50,206 bases of DNA from an uncultured Lachnospiraceae bacterium (lineage in GTDB: Bacteria; Bacillota; Clostridia; Lachnospirales; Lachnospiraceae). Shown here in pieces: positions 36,039 to 44,767 of the stretch. The translations under genes and the position numbers were made by a program. The notes beneath the pieces were generated by a model. It did no database searches. It had not been told where the DNA came from and saw only the letters and a list, made by a program, of their open reading frames with translations. Location of the stretch: positions 1-50,206 of the forward strand of contig CACXGE010000014.1 of the NCBI GenBank assembly GCA_902767135.1, in the 5' to 3' direction. The stretch's first letter is position 1, and the number at the start of each line of letters is the position of its first letter.

Positions 36039-37079
36039 ATGGAAAAGGTAAAAGTAGCGAAACTAAAGGGTGGAGAAGTATTAGCTAAGCCAATTTTGTT
36101 GGACATGGGAACTGTTTTAATCTGTGAAAACACAGAATTAAAAATGGATTATATTGAAAAGTTAGCACAACTGGGAGTTGACTACGTTTATATCAAGGAA
36201 AAAGAAATAGAACAAAGAGAAGTAGAACAGGAAGAAAAATCTACCATTGAAGAACAGGTCCGACAAGAATACAGTGAGAAAGTAAAAGATTTACTGGAAA
36301 GACATATTCACAATAATAATGAACATATAGGGGAATTGGGGGCAGTGGCAACATCTATATTTGATGAGGTCATTGAACAAAAGGAAGTATTAGACTGTGT
36401 AATTGAAATTCATGAACGTAGTGCGGATTTGTATGAACATTCGGTATCTACCTGTGTTCTCTCCGTATTGACGGCACTAAAGCTTGGGATTACGCCAAAT
36501 GTGGCGAAAGAGATAGCGATAGGGAGTTTATTGCATGATATAGGAATGAGATATATTGATGTAAATTCTGTAGATGTGGAATTGGAAGATATGAGCGCCT
36601 ATGAGGCTGCGGAATATAAAAAACATCCAGTATATGGGTATTCGGCATTGGAAAAAGAAGGATGGGTATCAAATACTGCAAAATCCTTGATTATATCACA
36701 TCACGAGTGTATTGACGGAACAGGATATCCATTGCATAGCAGAAACAACGATGAAGTTAGACAAATTTTGGCTGTATGTGACACCTTTGATAGTATGATT
36801 TGTGGTATTGGACATAAAAGAAGAAAGGTACATGAAGCCATAGAGTATATCAGATATTATGCTGGAACAAAATATAATAAAAAGGTATGTGACATTTTTT
36901 TAGAATTTATATTTCTTTATCCTAACGGAACACGGGTGCTTTTAAACGATGGAAGGGTAGCAAAAGTAATGAAACAGAACAAAACATTAAAGGAACGACC
37001 AGTAGTTTGTATTGAAAAGACAAAAGAAATTGTAGATATGATGAAAGTTAGGAATATTTTTATTGAAAAAATAATATAG
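36039..37079 (+). CDS. HD-GYP domain phosphodiesterase (cyclic di-GMP type)
   Basis: This 346-residue soluble protein has an N-terminal domain of about 110 residues (starting KLKGGEVLAKPILLDMGTVL, like the DUF3391-type region) and a C-terminal HD-GYP domain. Metal-binding motifs are EHSVSTCVLS, LLHDIGMRYI (HDIGM, where most family members have HDIGK), KKHPVYGYSAL and HHECIDGTGYPL. HD-GYP enzymes hydrolyse c-di-GMP or related dinucleotides. The GYP motif is intact, so activity is plausible. It begins 4 bp after the DUF4446 gene, in one operon. Confidence 0.85.
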   Translation: MEKVKVAKLKGGEVLAKPILLDMGTVLICENTELKMDYIEKLAQLGVDYVYIKEKEIEQREVEQEEKSTIEEQVRQEYSEKVKDLLERHIHNNNEHIGELGAVATSIFDEVIEQKEVLDCVIEIHERSADLYEHSVSTCVLSVLTALKLGITPNVAKEIAIGSLLHDIGMRYIDVNSVDVELEDMSAYEAAEYKKHPVYGYSALEKEGWVSNTAKSLIISHHECIDGTGYPLHSRNNDEVRQILAVCDTFDSMICGIGHKRRKVHEAIEYIRYYAGTKYNKKVCDIFLEFIFLYPNGTRVLLNDGRVAKVMKQNKTLKERPVVCIEKTKEIVDMMKVRNIFIEKII

Positions 37080-37140
37080 ATGGTTTATAATAAGCTAGTT
37101 ATGGTTGTTATGGATTTTGTAGGATTGTGAAGAAGATGAT

Positions 37141-38022
37141 ATGCATAAATATTTAAGAGCAGTTGGATTTAGTCAGATGAAACGAAAAAAAGAATTAAAA
37201 TCCTATGTAAAAGAAATCGTAAAGAAACCAGATTTTACACAGATTAGCCAGATAGAGGGAGAAGATATTTTTGCTCAGATATACAAAGAGTATGCACCCA
37301 ATATGGGAATCATGGTTTGCGGTTTAATTAATGAAAAAGATGAGTTTGAGTTGGAATATTACTATCCAGTGTTCTGGGGGTCAGGTATTACATCCAGGGA
37401 AGACATTATTGTAGAGCAACAGGCAGAAAAAGAAGCGTACCTTGGTGTATGTGAAGATGTAAAAGTCGGTGTTTCATTGATTTTCTATTTACAGAATGTG
37501 TGTCAGTATAAAAATGAAAAAGATTTACATCCCATAAAGGGCTTGGCAGAAGATACCACAATGTCAGCACTTTCAATTTCAGGAAAGATACTTTTTCCCA
37601 TTGATAAAACAAAGCAACAGATAGAATATACAAAGCGTGCTACAGAAAATAGAAATCAACTAATTGAAGCGGCAAGAAGAGGAGACGAAGATGCAATAGA
37701 GAGTCTTACTTTAGAAGATATGGATACTTATTCCATGATATCCAGACGTATCTTGCAGGAGGATGTGTTAAGCCTTGTAGATAATTATTTTATGCCGTAT
37801 GGGGTGGAATGTGATAAATATTCTATTATGGGTGAAATTCTTAATGTAGAGTTGGTTCAAAATAAGGATAGCAAGGAAATGATATATATCCTTAAAGTAA
37901 ACACCAATGATTTGATATTTGATATTTGTATTAATGCCAGTGATTTGTTGGGCGAGCCGGCAATTGGTAGGAGATTTAGAGGAACTATCTGGTTGCAGGG
38001 AAAAATTAATTATAAGCAATAG
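37141..38022 (+). CDS. DUF3881 family protein
   Basis: This 293-residue soluble protein starts MHKYLRAVGFSQMKRKKELK, the hallmark of DUF3881, a family seen mainly in Lachnospiraceae. It includes FELEYYYPVFWGSGITSRED and an acidic C-terminal half with EDVLSLVDNYFMPYGVECDK. No catalytic motif is evident. It follows the HD-GYP gene by about 60 bp and precedes a hairpin (38024-38051) and tRNA-Arg. Function is unknown. Confidence 0.85.
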   Translation: MHKYLRAVGFSQMKRKKELKSYVKEIVKKPDFTQISQIEGEDIFAQIYKEYAPNMGIMVCGLINEKDEFELEYYYPVFWGSGITSREDIIVEQQAEKEAYLGVCEDVKVGVSLIFYLQNVCQYKNEKDLHPIKGLAEDTTMSALSISGKILFPIDKTKQQIEYTKRATENRNQLIEAARRGDEDAIESLTLEDMDTYSMISRRILQEDVLSLVDNYFMPYGVECDKYSIMGEILNVELVQNKDSKEMIYILKVNTNDLIFDICINASDLLGEPAIGRRFRGTIWLQGKINYKQ

Positions 38023-38023
38023 T

Positions 38024-38051
38024 TGGTCTTATATAAGTATAAGGCCAACTG
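38024..38051. terminator. Hairpin after the DUF3881 gene
   Basis: AGTTGG-t-CTTATA pairs with TATAAG-g-CCAACT around TAAG. There is no T run, so it is a weak terminator or a processing hairpin. Confidence 0.5.
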
Positions 38052-38063
38052 TAAAATAAATAG

Positions 38064-38135
38064 GTTCTCTTAGTTAAATGGATATAACAGACCCCTCCTA
38101 AGGGTCAGTTGCAGGTTCGATTCCTGCAGGGAACA
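38064..38135 (+). tRNA. tRNA-Arg (anticodon CCT)
   Basis: A complete 72-nt cloverleaf. Acceptor GTTCTCT pairs with AGGGAAC, D stem is GTTA/TAAC, anticodon stem is GACCC/GGGTC with loop CTCCTAA, and T arm is GCAGGTTCGATTCCTGC. CCA is not encoded. Confidence 0.95.
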
Positions 38136-38201
38136 TTTAAAAGGAGAAATTGTTCATAGAAATAAAAGCAACATTTTCTTTTTTTTTACGCAGAGAAAAT
38201 A

Positions 38202-38333
38202 TAACAGTTCAGGCAGGTATGCGCGTTTACTGCGCTGACTGTAAGAATGGGTATAACAGGAAGAGAATTGGGCAATTTCAAATGGGAAGTATGCCCAATT
38301 CTTTAACAGTTTAGCCTGTGACTAAGCTGTTAA
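38202..38333 (+). repeat. Dispersed hairpin repeat, full copy
   Basis: TAACAGTTCAGGCAGGTATG start, arm A with CTGCGCTGAC, arm B with compensatory change (GAATTGGGCA with TGCCCAATTC instead of AAATCGGGCA/TGCCCGATTT), and arm C TTAACAGTTTAGCC with AAGCTGTTAA. It lies between tRNA-Arg and the exonuclease gene. Confidence 0.85.
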
Positions 38334-38352
38334 AGAAAAACAGGGTGATTGC

Positions 38353-39303
38353 ATGAATTATATTGTATTGGATTTAGAATGGAATCAATGTCCATATGGA
38401 AAAGAAAAAGAAAACAAAAATATACCCTTTGAAATTATTGAGATTGGTGCGGTGAAACTGAATGATAGAAGAGAGTGTATAGATAAATTTTCAAAGTTGA
38501 TAAAACCTACAGTGTACAAGGAAATACATTACTATACTAAGAATATGTTATCTATTACTATGAAGGATTTGAAGAATGGAGTTTCATTCACAAAGGCAAT
38601 GGGTGAATTTTTGGAATGGTGTGGAGATGACTATATTTTTTGTACATGGGGGGCATCAGATTTAATTGAATTGCAAAGAAATATGGAATATTATGGGATG
38701 TCTCCTCTGGCTGAGGGACCTTTTAAGTTTTATGACGTCCAGAAAGTGTATTCCATGCTTTTTGAGGAGGACAAGACGGTAAGAAGGTCATTAGAATATG
38801 CTGTGGATCGATTTGATATTTTGAAGGCGGCAGCATTTCACAGGGCTAAGGAAGATGCTACTTATACCGCAAGAGTAATGCAGTATATTCGATATGATGA
38901 TATGGAGCATTATTATTCCATTGACACTTACCATAGACCTGCAAATAAGAAAAAAGAAGTGTACGCATTGTTTGACAATCATTCTAAGTATATTTCAAGG
39001 GAATTTTCCAGCAAAGAAGAAGCCATGGCTGACAGAGAAGTAATCAGTACCAGATGTTATGTGTGCGGAAAAAATGCAAGAAAAAAAATTCGTTGGTTTA
39101 CCGGAAATGGAAAATTATATTTTTGCCAGGCATATTGTGAACACCATGGTTGGTTAAGAGGAAAAATACGAATGAAGAAAACAGACAACGGCAAGTTTTA
39201 TGTGATTAAAACTCTAAGGCTGGTATCTGGTGAGGAGGCTTTGTTTGTGAAAGAAAAGCAGGAAGAAGTTAGAAAAAAAAGAAGAGAAAAAAGAAAGTCA
39301 TAA
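38353..39303 (+). CDS. DEDDh 3'-5' exonuclease with Cys-rich C-terminal domain
   Basis: This 316-residue protein pairs a DnaQ/KapD-like exonuclease (about 1-180) with an extra domain. Catalytic residues are D7 and E9 (DLEWN), D103, H163 and D168. The C-terminal part contains CYVCGK (C235, C238) and FCQAYCEHHGW (C258, C262, H264), a possible zinc site, then a very basic tail (KKRREKRKS) that could bind nucleic acid. It is a paralogue of the 657-1328 protein, which lacks this tail. The substrate is not known. A strong terminator follows. Confidence 0.85.
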   Translation: MNYIVLDLEWNQCPYGKEKENKNIPFEIIEIGAVKLNDRRECIDKFSKLIKPTVYKEIHYYTKNMLSITMKDLKNGVSFTKAMGEFLEWCGDDYIFCTWGASDLIELQRNMEYYGMSPLAEGPFKFYDVQKVYSMLFEEDKTVRRSLEYAVDRFDILKAAAFHRAKEDATYTARVMQYIRYDDMEHYYSIDTYHRPANKKKEVYALFDNHSKYISREFSSKEEAMADREVISTRCYVCGKNARKKIRWFTGNGKLYFCQAYCEHHGWLRGKIRMKKTDNGKFYVIKTLRLVSGEEALFVKEKQEEVRKKRREKRKS

Positions 39304-39336
39304 AAAGGTTTGTGATATCAATCACAAACCTTTTTT
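39301..39336. terminator. Bidirectional terminator after the exonuclease
   Basis: AAAAAGGTTTGTGAT (39302-39316) pairs with ATCACAAACCTTTTT (39321-39335) around ATCA. Confidence 0.93.
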
Positions 39337-39347
39337 GTAGATAAGTT

Positions 39348-39376
39348 GTATCTGTTCAGCAATTCTGAACAAATAC
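39348..39376. repeat. GTATCTGTTC-family palindrome
   Basis: GTATCTGTTCAG pairs with CTGAACAaATAC around five bases, just downstream of the dacF-like gene. One position is mismatched. Confidence 0.75.
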
Positions 39377-39382
39377 ATAATA

Positions 39383-40900
39383 TTAAAAATTAAATTTATC
39401 ATAATTCGAAGAATATTTTTTTCTTCTTGGTCTACGTTTTGAAGAGTTGGATGTTTTTCTTCTATTACCATTACCATTGTATTTTGAATTTTTTGATATA
39501 TTATACTTTCTTAATATAAAGGTAATTATAATAACCAATAGGGAAATCAAAATAATTCCTATAAGAAGGAATAGTATTACATTGGTAAAGGAGGATTTTA
39601 CCCTGGTTACAGAGCCATCTTTCGTGGATATGGATACCTGTTCACCTTCTTCAATACTGGAAGAATTTGTGGAAAATTCAAAAGCATTGTCAGAAGTAAT
39701 CAAGTCTAATGTTGTATAACCTACAAAATGATCAGAAAAGGTATAATCCAGACTAGCCACAACATTCTTTTTCTCATCTGCCTTATCAAAATTTAAAGTA
39801 GGCGTTGCATCTGAAAAACTGGAATTTTTGGGAATAACAATACAACCAGTCTTATTTACCTGAATAATAGGTTTCGTATTTCCAAAGATGTTGCTTTCTG
39901 TATGAAAGAAATTGGCGTTATCAATTGAAAAATTCTTTTCATTTTCTGATATATTTATTTTTTGAAAATTTTGAAACCCATAATCAAAAAGTGTGGCGGT
40001 ATCTTTCCAGTGCGATGGTTTGTCCTCTTTCATGACGACACAAATCAGCGTCATTCCGTTTCTCTCTGCAATAGAGACTAAAGTAGATCCAGCATCGGTG
40101 GTGTAGCCTGTTTTACCGCCGATGCATCCTTCATACTCATAAGCACCGCCTTCCATCATCTTGTGATGATTCCTCTTATCGTAGCGGATTTCTCCGTTTT
40201 TTGTAGGAGGAAAATCGTAAGTGGCTGTACAGATAAACTTTTTAAAATCGGGATTCTGAATGGCAGCTTTGGTAATGTAGGCCATATCGTAGGCGGATGT
40301 ATAATGGTTTTCATCCTGTAATCCGTGGGGGTTGGCAAAATGGGTATCATTACAACCTAAGGACTTTGCCTTTTTATTCATCATGTCAGCAAACTTATCT
40401 GTAGTACCTGCCACATGCTCAGCAATGGCAATGGCGGTTTCATTCCCCGATAACAACATAAGTCCATAAAGACAAAATTCCATGGAGTACTGATCGCCTT
40501 CATTAATGCCACCTACGATACTGCTTCCAGCAGGAATACCAAAAACAGAATTATGAGAAAAGGTAACAGTATCATTTAAAGAAGCATTTTCTACTGCCAG
40601 AAATCCGGTCATTATTTTGGTGATACTTGCCGGGTATTCTTTTTGGTGAGCATTCTTTTCATAAAGGATAGTACCGGTAGAAGCCTCAATCAGGATAGCA
40701 GATTCGGCATAACAAACCGGGCCGTCCGGCCATGCATTGATATCATTGGATTCAATAGGTATCTGTGCACGAAGTAATGCCTCTTCAGAATAAATGTCTT
40801 CATTCGAAGTGCTGGTGGTGGTTGCTGATGTAGTCATACACGTATTTGAAGCGAGCAGACAAATACAAAGTAGGCAGGCAAAAAATTTATTCATTTTCAT
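39383..40900 (-). CDS. D-alanyl-D-alanine carboxypeptidase (PBP5/DacF-like)
   Basis: This 505-residue secreted peptidase trims the terminal D-Ala from peptidoglycan stem peptides. A signal peptide (residues about 1-27, MKMNKFFACLLCICLLASNT) is followed by the S11 domain with SITK (catalytic Ser, near 93), SGN (near 154) and KTG (near 264). A beta-rich region follows, then a C-terminal membrane helix (NVILFLLIGIILISLLVIII) and a strongly basic tail. The transmembrane anchor and basic tail differ from the amphipathic anchor of most PBP5 proteins. It is the second gene after the DUF5050 gene (36 bp gap). Confidence 0.93.
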   Translation of the reverse strand: MKMNKFFACLLCICLLASNTCMTTSATTTSTSNEDIYSEEALLRAQIPIESNDINAWPDGPVCYAESAILIEASTGTILYEKNAHQKEYPASITKIMTGFLAVENASLNDTVTFSHNSVFGIPAGSSIVGGINEGDQYSMEFCLYGLMLLSGNETAIAIAEHVAGTTDKFADMMNKKAKSLGCNDTHFANPHGLQDENHYTSAYDMAYITKAAIQNPDFKKFICTATYDFPPTKNGEIRYDKRNHHKMMEGGAYEYEGCIGGKTGYTTDAGSTLVSIAERNGMTLICVVMKEDKPSHWKDTATLFDYGFQNFQKINISENEKNFSIDNANFFHTESNIFGNTKPIIQVNKTGCIVIPKNSSFSDATPTLNFDKADEKKNVVASLDYTFSDHFVGYTTLDLITSDNAFEFSTNSSSIEEGEQVSISTKDGSVTRVKSSFTNVILFLLIGIILISLLVIIITFILRKYNISKNSKYNGNGNRRKTSNSSKRRPRRKKYSSNYDKFNF

Positions 40901-40936
40901 AAAATTGTTATCTCCTAATTATTGTTCAGAGCATGA

Positions 40937-41974
40937 CTAATCAATTGCATTTAAAGCCTCTGTAAAAGTATTTACATCAATAACGCCAGTGGTGGGTGTT
41001 CGGTAAATTGGTGTATCGCTATTATATGCAGTAAAGTAAGTATAATTTTTCGTCATGCTAATTTGATGAAAGATGCCATTTTGGACAACTTCCATGTTTG
41101 TTCCATCTGATTTCATTCGCTTTAAACAAGGATTTTTTTCATCGCTTACCTGAAAAAAAATAGTGTCTCCATAAATGTTAAAGCTGTCTAATCTTTCTGT
41201 TGTTAATATAATTTCCTCTTGGGTTTCTAAATTGTATTTTTTTAGACAATAGTTGTTGGAAATATCCATATAATAAAGGCAGTTGTCTTCCATGGTGGGA
41301 AAATAGCAATCTCCCTCATACAAAGTATCCTTTTTTTTCGTAACATCGTCTAAAGTAGATACAAAATGATTGATTTTCACATTGGCATACAAAAGGGAAC
41401 CATTGTAATAGCCAGTTGGCAGAACAGCCTCCTTAAGGATTTCAGTATCCTCTCTTCCATCAATTCCAACAGAGAAAAGATGAAGACCATAACTGTTAGA
41501 ATAGTTTTGATAATAAATAGTATTATTTATTAAGTGAGCTAATCCTACAGGACCGTTATGTAATCTGACTTTATGTTTTCCTTTTTTATCCATGCGGTAA
41601 ATTCCAACGAAATTGGCACTTGACATTCCGAAGGTTCCTTTTGAGGATGACGTTTCGCGAATAAAATAAATATAGTTATTATCTACATTAATTGAACTAA
41701 CAGGACCGTCAGCCATTTTTTTGCAACTGCCATTATTGGCATTATAATAGTATAGACTGTTATTATCATACCCATTGGCAAAATATAGTATTTCATCATA
41801 TTCACAAAACAATCCGTCGTTATTTAAATTTCCTGTCGTATTTCCGGTTACGGTATCAGCATTCATTTTTACTCGTCTGGATAATTGTATCAATACAATT
41901 GTGATGGAAATTATCAAGGCAAGAAAAAAAAGTAAAAATGCCAGCAACCGTACATTTTTCTTTTTATTATTCAT
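40937..41974 (-). CDS. DUF5050 beta-propeller-like surface protein
   Basis: This 345-residue protein has an N-terminal membrane anchor (LLAFLLFFLALIISITIVLI) and a repetitive extracellular domain. Recurrent units of the type NNYIYFIRE, NTIYYQNYSN, NCLYYMDISN and DTIFFQVSD are spaced about 40-45 residues apart. This matches DUF5050, thought to form a beta-propeller. Such proteins are usually surface-bound in Clostridia with unknown ligands. It is first in a two-gene unit with the carboxypeptidase, suggesting a cell-wall role. Divergent from pheA. Confidence 0.8.
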   Translation of the reverse strand: MNNKKKNVRLLAFLLFFLALIISITIVLIQLSRRVKMNADTVTGNTTGNLNNDGLFCEYDEILYFANGYDNNSLYYYNANNGSCKKMADGPVSSINVDNNYIYFIRETSSSKGTFGMSSANFVGIYRMDKKGKHKVRLHNGPVGLAHLINNTIYYQNYSNSYGLHLFSVGIDGREDTEILKEAVLPTGYYNGSLLYANVKINHFVSTLDDVTKKKDTLYEGDCYFPTMEDNCLYYMDISNNYCLKKYNLETQEEIILTTERLDSFNIYGDTIFFQVSDEKNPCLKRMKSDGTNMEVVQNGIFHQISMTKNYTYFTAYNSDTPIYRTPTTGVIDVNTFTEALNAID

Positions 41975-42073
41975 AGTAGTTGCTCCCTCATATATAGTTT
42001 TTACACTTTCTATATTATTATAAAGGGTAGTGAAAGAGAATGCAAGAATGCTGTTAGAAAAGTTATAATTATC

Positions 42074-42104
42074 GTAACAGTTCAGCTTATGGCTAAACTG
42101 TTAC
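42074..42104. repeat. Dispersed repeat, solo arm C
   Basis: GTAACAGTTCAGC with a TATG loop and the complement GCTAAACTGTTAC. Only this arm remains. Confidence 0.8.
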
Positions 42105-42201
42105 TAATCATATGTAAACAGCAAGTTACTGTACAGACGCAAGCTTAACACTTGCTGTTAAGCTATGCGCCTAGAACGATATCGTCTTTGGATAAATATA
42201 C

Positions 42202-42230
42202 TTGAAAAAAAGTTTTGGGTGCTGTATCCT
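42202..42230 (+). promoter_or_regulatory. Candidate pheA promoter
   Basis: TTGAAA (42202-42207), a 17-nt spacer and TATCCT (42225-42230) lie 96 bp upstream of the pheA ATG. Confidence 0.5.
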
Positions 42231-42326
42231 ATAAAAAAAGCTATGGTGGAAGTGACGCAAAAAAATATCTTATCATCAGCAGTTAATAGTAATCTGCTTT
42301 AAATAAAAAAACAAGGAGAAATTACC

Positions 42327-43448
42327 ATGGATTTACTTGAAATCAGGAAAGAAATAGACAGGATAGATACCCAGATGGTGGAACTATTTGAAGAAAGAAT
42401 GGAATTGTGCAGGAATGTGGCAAAATCCAAGATTGAATCGGGGAAAAAAGTGTTTGACCCGGACAGGGAGAAACAAAAAATAGAAAGTGTTGTTGCATTG
42501 ACACATTATGAGCAAAATGCAGTGGGTGTCAGTGAACTTTTTGGGCAGATTATGACCATCAGTAGAAAACTTCAATACAGATTGATGGCAGAGCATGGTA
42601 TCGTTGAAGAAAATCAGTTTGAAGAAATTCCAGAAATAAAAAAGGAGGCGAAGGTTGTTTTTCAGGGTATTGAAGGGTCTTACAGTTACGCGGCTATGAA
42701 GGAATTTTTTGGAGAAACGGTAGATTATATGAATGTAAAAACTTTTCGCAATGCCATGGAGGTTATTGATGAAGGGAAGGCAGAATATGCAGTAATACCA
42801 ATTGAAAATTCTACGGCTGGAAGCATTGCGGAGGTATACGATTTGTTAATGCAGTTTGACAATCATATTGTGGGAGAGCAAATACTGAAAGTAAAGCACT
42901 GCCTGCTGGGAGTGAAGACAGGGACCAAGGATGAAATCAAAGAAGTGTATAGTCATCCACAATCCTTTGCACAATGTGACGGATACTTGAGAAAGTATGA
43001 TTGGAAGAAGACAGTAATGGAGAATAATGCAGTAGCAGCAAAGACAATTGCTGATGAAAAGGACAGGTCTAAGGTAGCTATTGCAAGCAGGTATGCAGGA
43101 GAATTATATGGGCTGAATGTTATGGAGGAAGGTATCAATGATAATAAAATGAATTCAACCAGATTTATCGTTGTTGCCAAGGATAAGAAATATGTAAAGG
43201 ATGCAAAAAAGGTAAGTATAGCATTTGAAATTCCTCACGAGAGCGGTTCACTGTATCGAACGTTATCTCATTTTATTTACAACGGAATTAATTTGTGTCA
43301 TATAGAATCAAGACCAAACAATGAGAAAAACTGGGAGTACAGATTTTTCATTGATTTTGAAGGTAACTTACGGGATGAAGGGGTAAAGAATGCATTAAGT
43401 AGCTTACAACAGGAAACAAATAATTTAGTAATCTTAGGTAACTATTAA
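42327..43448 (+). CDS. pheA: Bifunctional chorismate mutase / prephenate dehydratase (P-protein)
   Basis: This 373-residue fusion turns chorismate to prephenate and then phenylpyruvate, the committed path to phenylalanine. Residues about 1-90 are an AroQ-type mutase (LLEIRKEIDRIDTQMVELFE, then RMELCRNVAKSK). The dehydratase follows with VVFQGIEGSYSYAAMKEFFG, AVIPIENSTAGSIAEVYDLL, and NSTRFIVVAKD with the Thr-Arg-Phe motif. The C-terminal ACT regulatory domain has the Phe-binding ESRP in CHIESRPNNEKNWEYRFFID. AAGGAG lies 9 nt before the ATG. Allosteric inhibition by Phe is expected. It is followed 19 bp later by the DUF815 gene. Confidence 0.96.
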   Translation: MDLLEIRKEIDRIDTQMVELFEERMELCRNVAKSKIESGKKVFDPDREKQKIESVVALTHYEQNAVGVSELFGQIMTISRKLQYRLMAEHGIVEENQFEEIPEIKKEAKVVFQGIEGSYSYAAMKEFFGETVDYMNVKTFRNAMEVIDEGKAEYAVIPIENSTAGSIAEVYDLLMQFDNHIVGEQILKVKHCLLGVKTGTKDEIKEVYSHPQSFAQCDGYLRKYDWKKTVMENNAVAAKTIADEKDRSKVAIASRYAGELYGLNVMEEGINDNKMNSTRFIVVAKDKKYVKDAKKVSIAFEIPHESGSLYRTLSHFIYNGINLCHIESRPNNEKNWEYRFFIDFEGNLRDEGVKNALSSLQQETNNLVILGNY

Positions 43449-43467
43449 AAGAAGAAAGAGTGAGACC

Positions 43468-44766
43468 ATGAATCCAATTAAGAAATTAATCTTATATCGT
43501 CATTTTGAAGAACAGGAAATATTAGAGATTATGTCAATGGCATTCCAAGAAGTGAGTGCAAAGCAACCATTATCAGAGGAAAGAGTGGAGCAACTTTATG
43601 TATGTGCCCATGAATTATCAGAGATGGCGGGAAGATTTGGGTACGAAGGCAATATTTGGCATTGTTATCTTACTCATTTACTTGCAAATAATGAAAATTC
43701 TTACAGTACTTCCTGTGAAATTGTAGGTGAGGTAGAAGGAAGTGTAAATGAAATAGCTTTACATGATTTTGAAATTTTCAAAACTCTGTTTGATATGAAA
43801 CTGGAAGACTTGTGTGAAGCAATGCACAGTGAGAACTATCGATTTCTTATGGATTATAAGAATATAAATCAAAACAGCAAGATATTTAATAAAAGAATAC
43901 GAGACAGAATTTGTGAACTTAGTGTGGCTTTGGCATCCACAACTTCAGTACAGGAATTTAAGCAAGTACTGACACAGTTTTATAAAGAATTTGGTGTGGG
44001 AAAACTAGGATTACATAAGGCATTTCGTATTGATCACAAAGATGGGGAAACTCAGATTATTCCTATTACAAATATTGCACATGTACGTTTGGATGATTTG
44101 GTGGGATATGAGATTGCAAAGCAAAAACTGGTGGAAAATACAGAGGCATTTGTAGAAGGCAGAAAGGCCAACAACTGCCTGTTATTTGGAGATGCAGGTA
44201 CAGGAAAGTCCTCAAGCATCAAGGGAATATTAAATCAGTATTATGATAATGGTTTAAGGATTATAGAAGTTTACAAGCATCAATTTCAATATCTGAATGA
44301 AGTGATTGCTATGGTAAAGAATAGAAATTATAAGTTTATTATTTATATGGATGACTTATCTTTTGAGGAATTCGAAATCGAGTATAAATATCTGAAAGCT
44401 GTGATTGAAGGTGGATTGGAGAAGAAGCCCAATAATATTTTAATCTATGCTACTTCAAACAGGAGGCATTTAGTAAGAGAGAAATTCAGCGATAAAGAAG
44501 AAAAAGCAGATGATATACATTCAAATGACACAGTGCAGGAAAAACTGTCACTGGTGTATCGATTTGGTGTATCTATCTACTTTGGTAAGCCTGACAAGAA
44601 GGAATTTCAGAAAATTGTACTTAAATTGGCAGAGAGAAACAATATAAAGATGAAAGAAGAAGAACTGCTGTTAGAGGCAAACAAATGGGAATTGTCTCAC
44701 GGTGGATTGTCGGGAAGGACTGCACAGCAGTTTATTGATTATTTGTTGGGAAAAAAGGAGAATTAG
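43468..44766 (+). CDS. DUF815 AAA+ ATPase
   Basis: This 432-residue protein matches the DUF815 family. The N-terminal half is helical and unrecognised, followed by an AAA+ core: LVGYEIAKQKLVENTEAFVE, Walker A FGDAGTGKSSSIKG, a Walker B-like stretch FIIYMDDLSFEEFE, and sensor-like IYATSNRRHLVREKFSD. The C-terminal lid ends GGLSGRTAQQFIDYLL. DUF815 proteins are common in clostridia, often near housekeeping genes, and their client is unknown. It lies between pheA (19 bp) and trmB (1 bp), so it is probably co-transcribed with both. Confidence 0.9.
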   Translation: MNPIKKLILYRHFEEQEILEIMSMAFQEVSAKQPLSEERVEQLYVCAHELSEMAGRFGYEGNIWHCYLTHLLANNENSYSTSCEIVGEVEGSVNEIALHDFEIFKTLFDMKLEDLCEAMHSENYRFLMDYKNINQNSKIFNKRIRDRICELSVALASTTSVQEFKQVLTQFYKEFGVGKLGLHKAFRIDHKDGETQIIPITNIAHVRLDDLVGYEIAKQKLVENTEAFVEGRKANNCLLFGDAGTGKSSSIKGILNQYYDNGLRIIEVYKHQFQYLNEVIAMVKNRNYKFIIYMDDLSFEEFEIEYKYLKAVIEGGLEKKPNNILIYATSNRRHLVREKFSDKEEKADDIHSNDTVQEKLSLVYRFGVSIYFGKPDKKEFQKIVLKLAERNNIKMKEEELLLEANKWELSHGGLSGRTAQQFIDYLLGKKEN

Positions 44767-44767
44767 C

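Larger units (their letters stand above)
41975..42326. other. Spacer between DUF5050 and pheA genes
   Basis: It holds an isolated arm C of the dispersed repeat (42074-42104), overlapping alternative hairpins (42117-42164), the palindrome ACGATATCGT near 42180, and a candidate promoter (42202-42230). No T-box motif is present, so pheA regulation here is unexplained. Confidence 0.6.

Noticed and set aside
42111..42326. T-box leader upstream of pheA
   Set aside because: The conserved antiterminator T-box string (AGGGTGGNACCGCG) and a specifier stem are absent.
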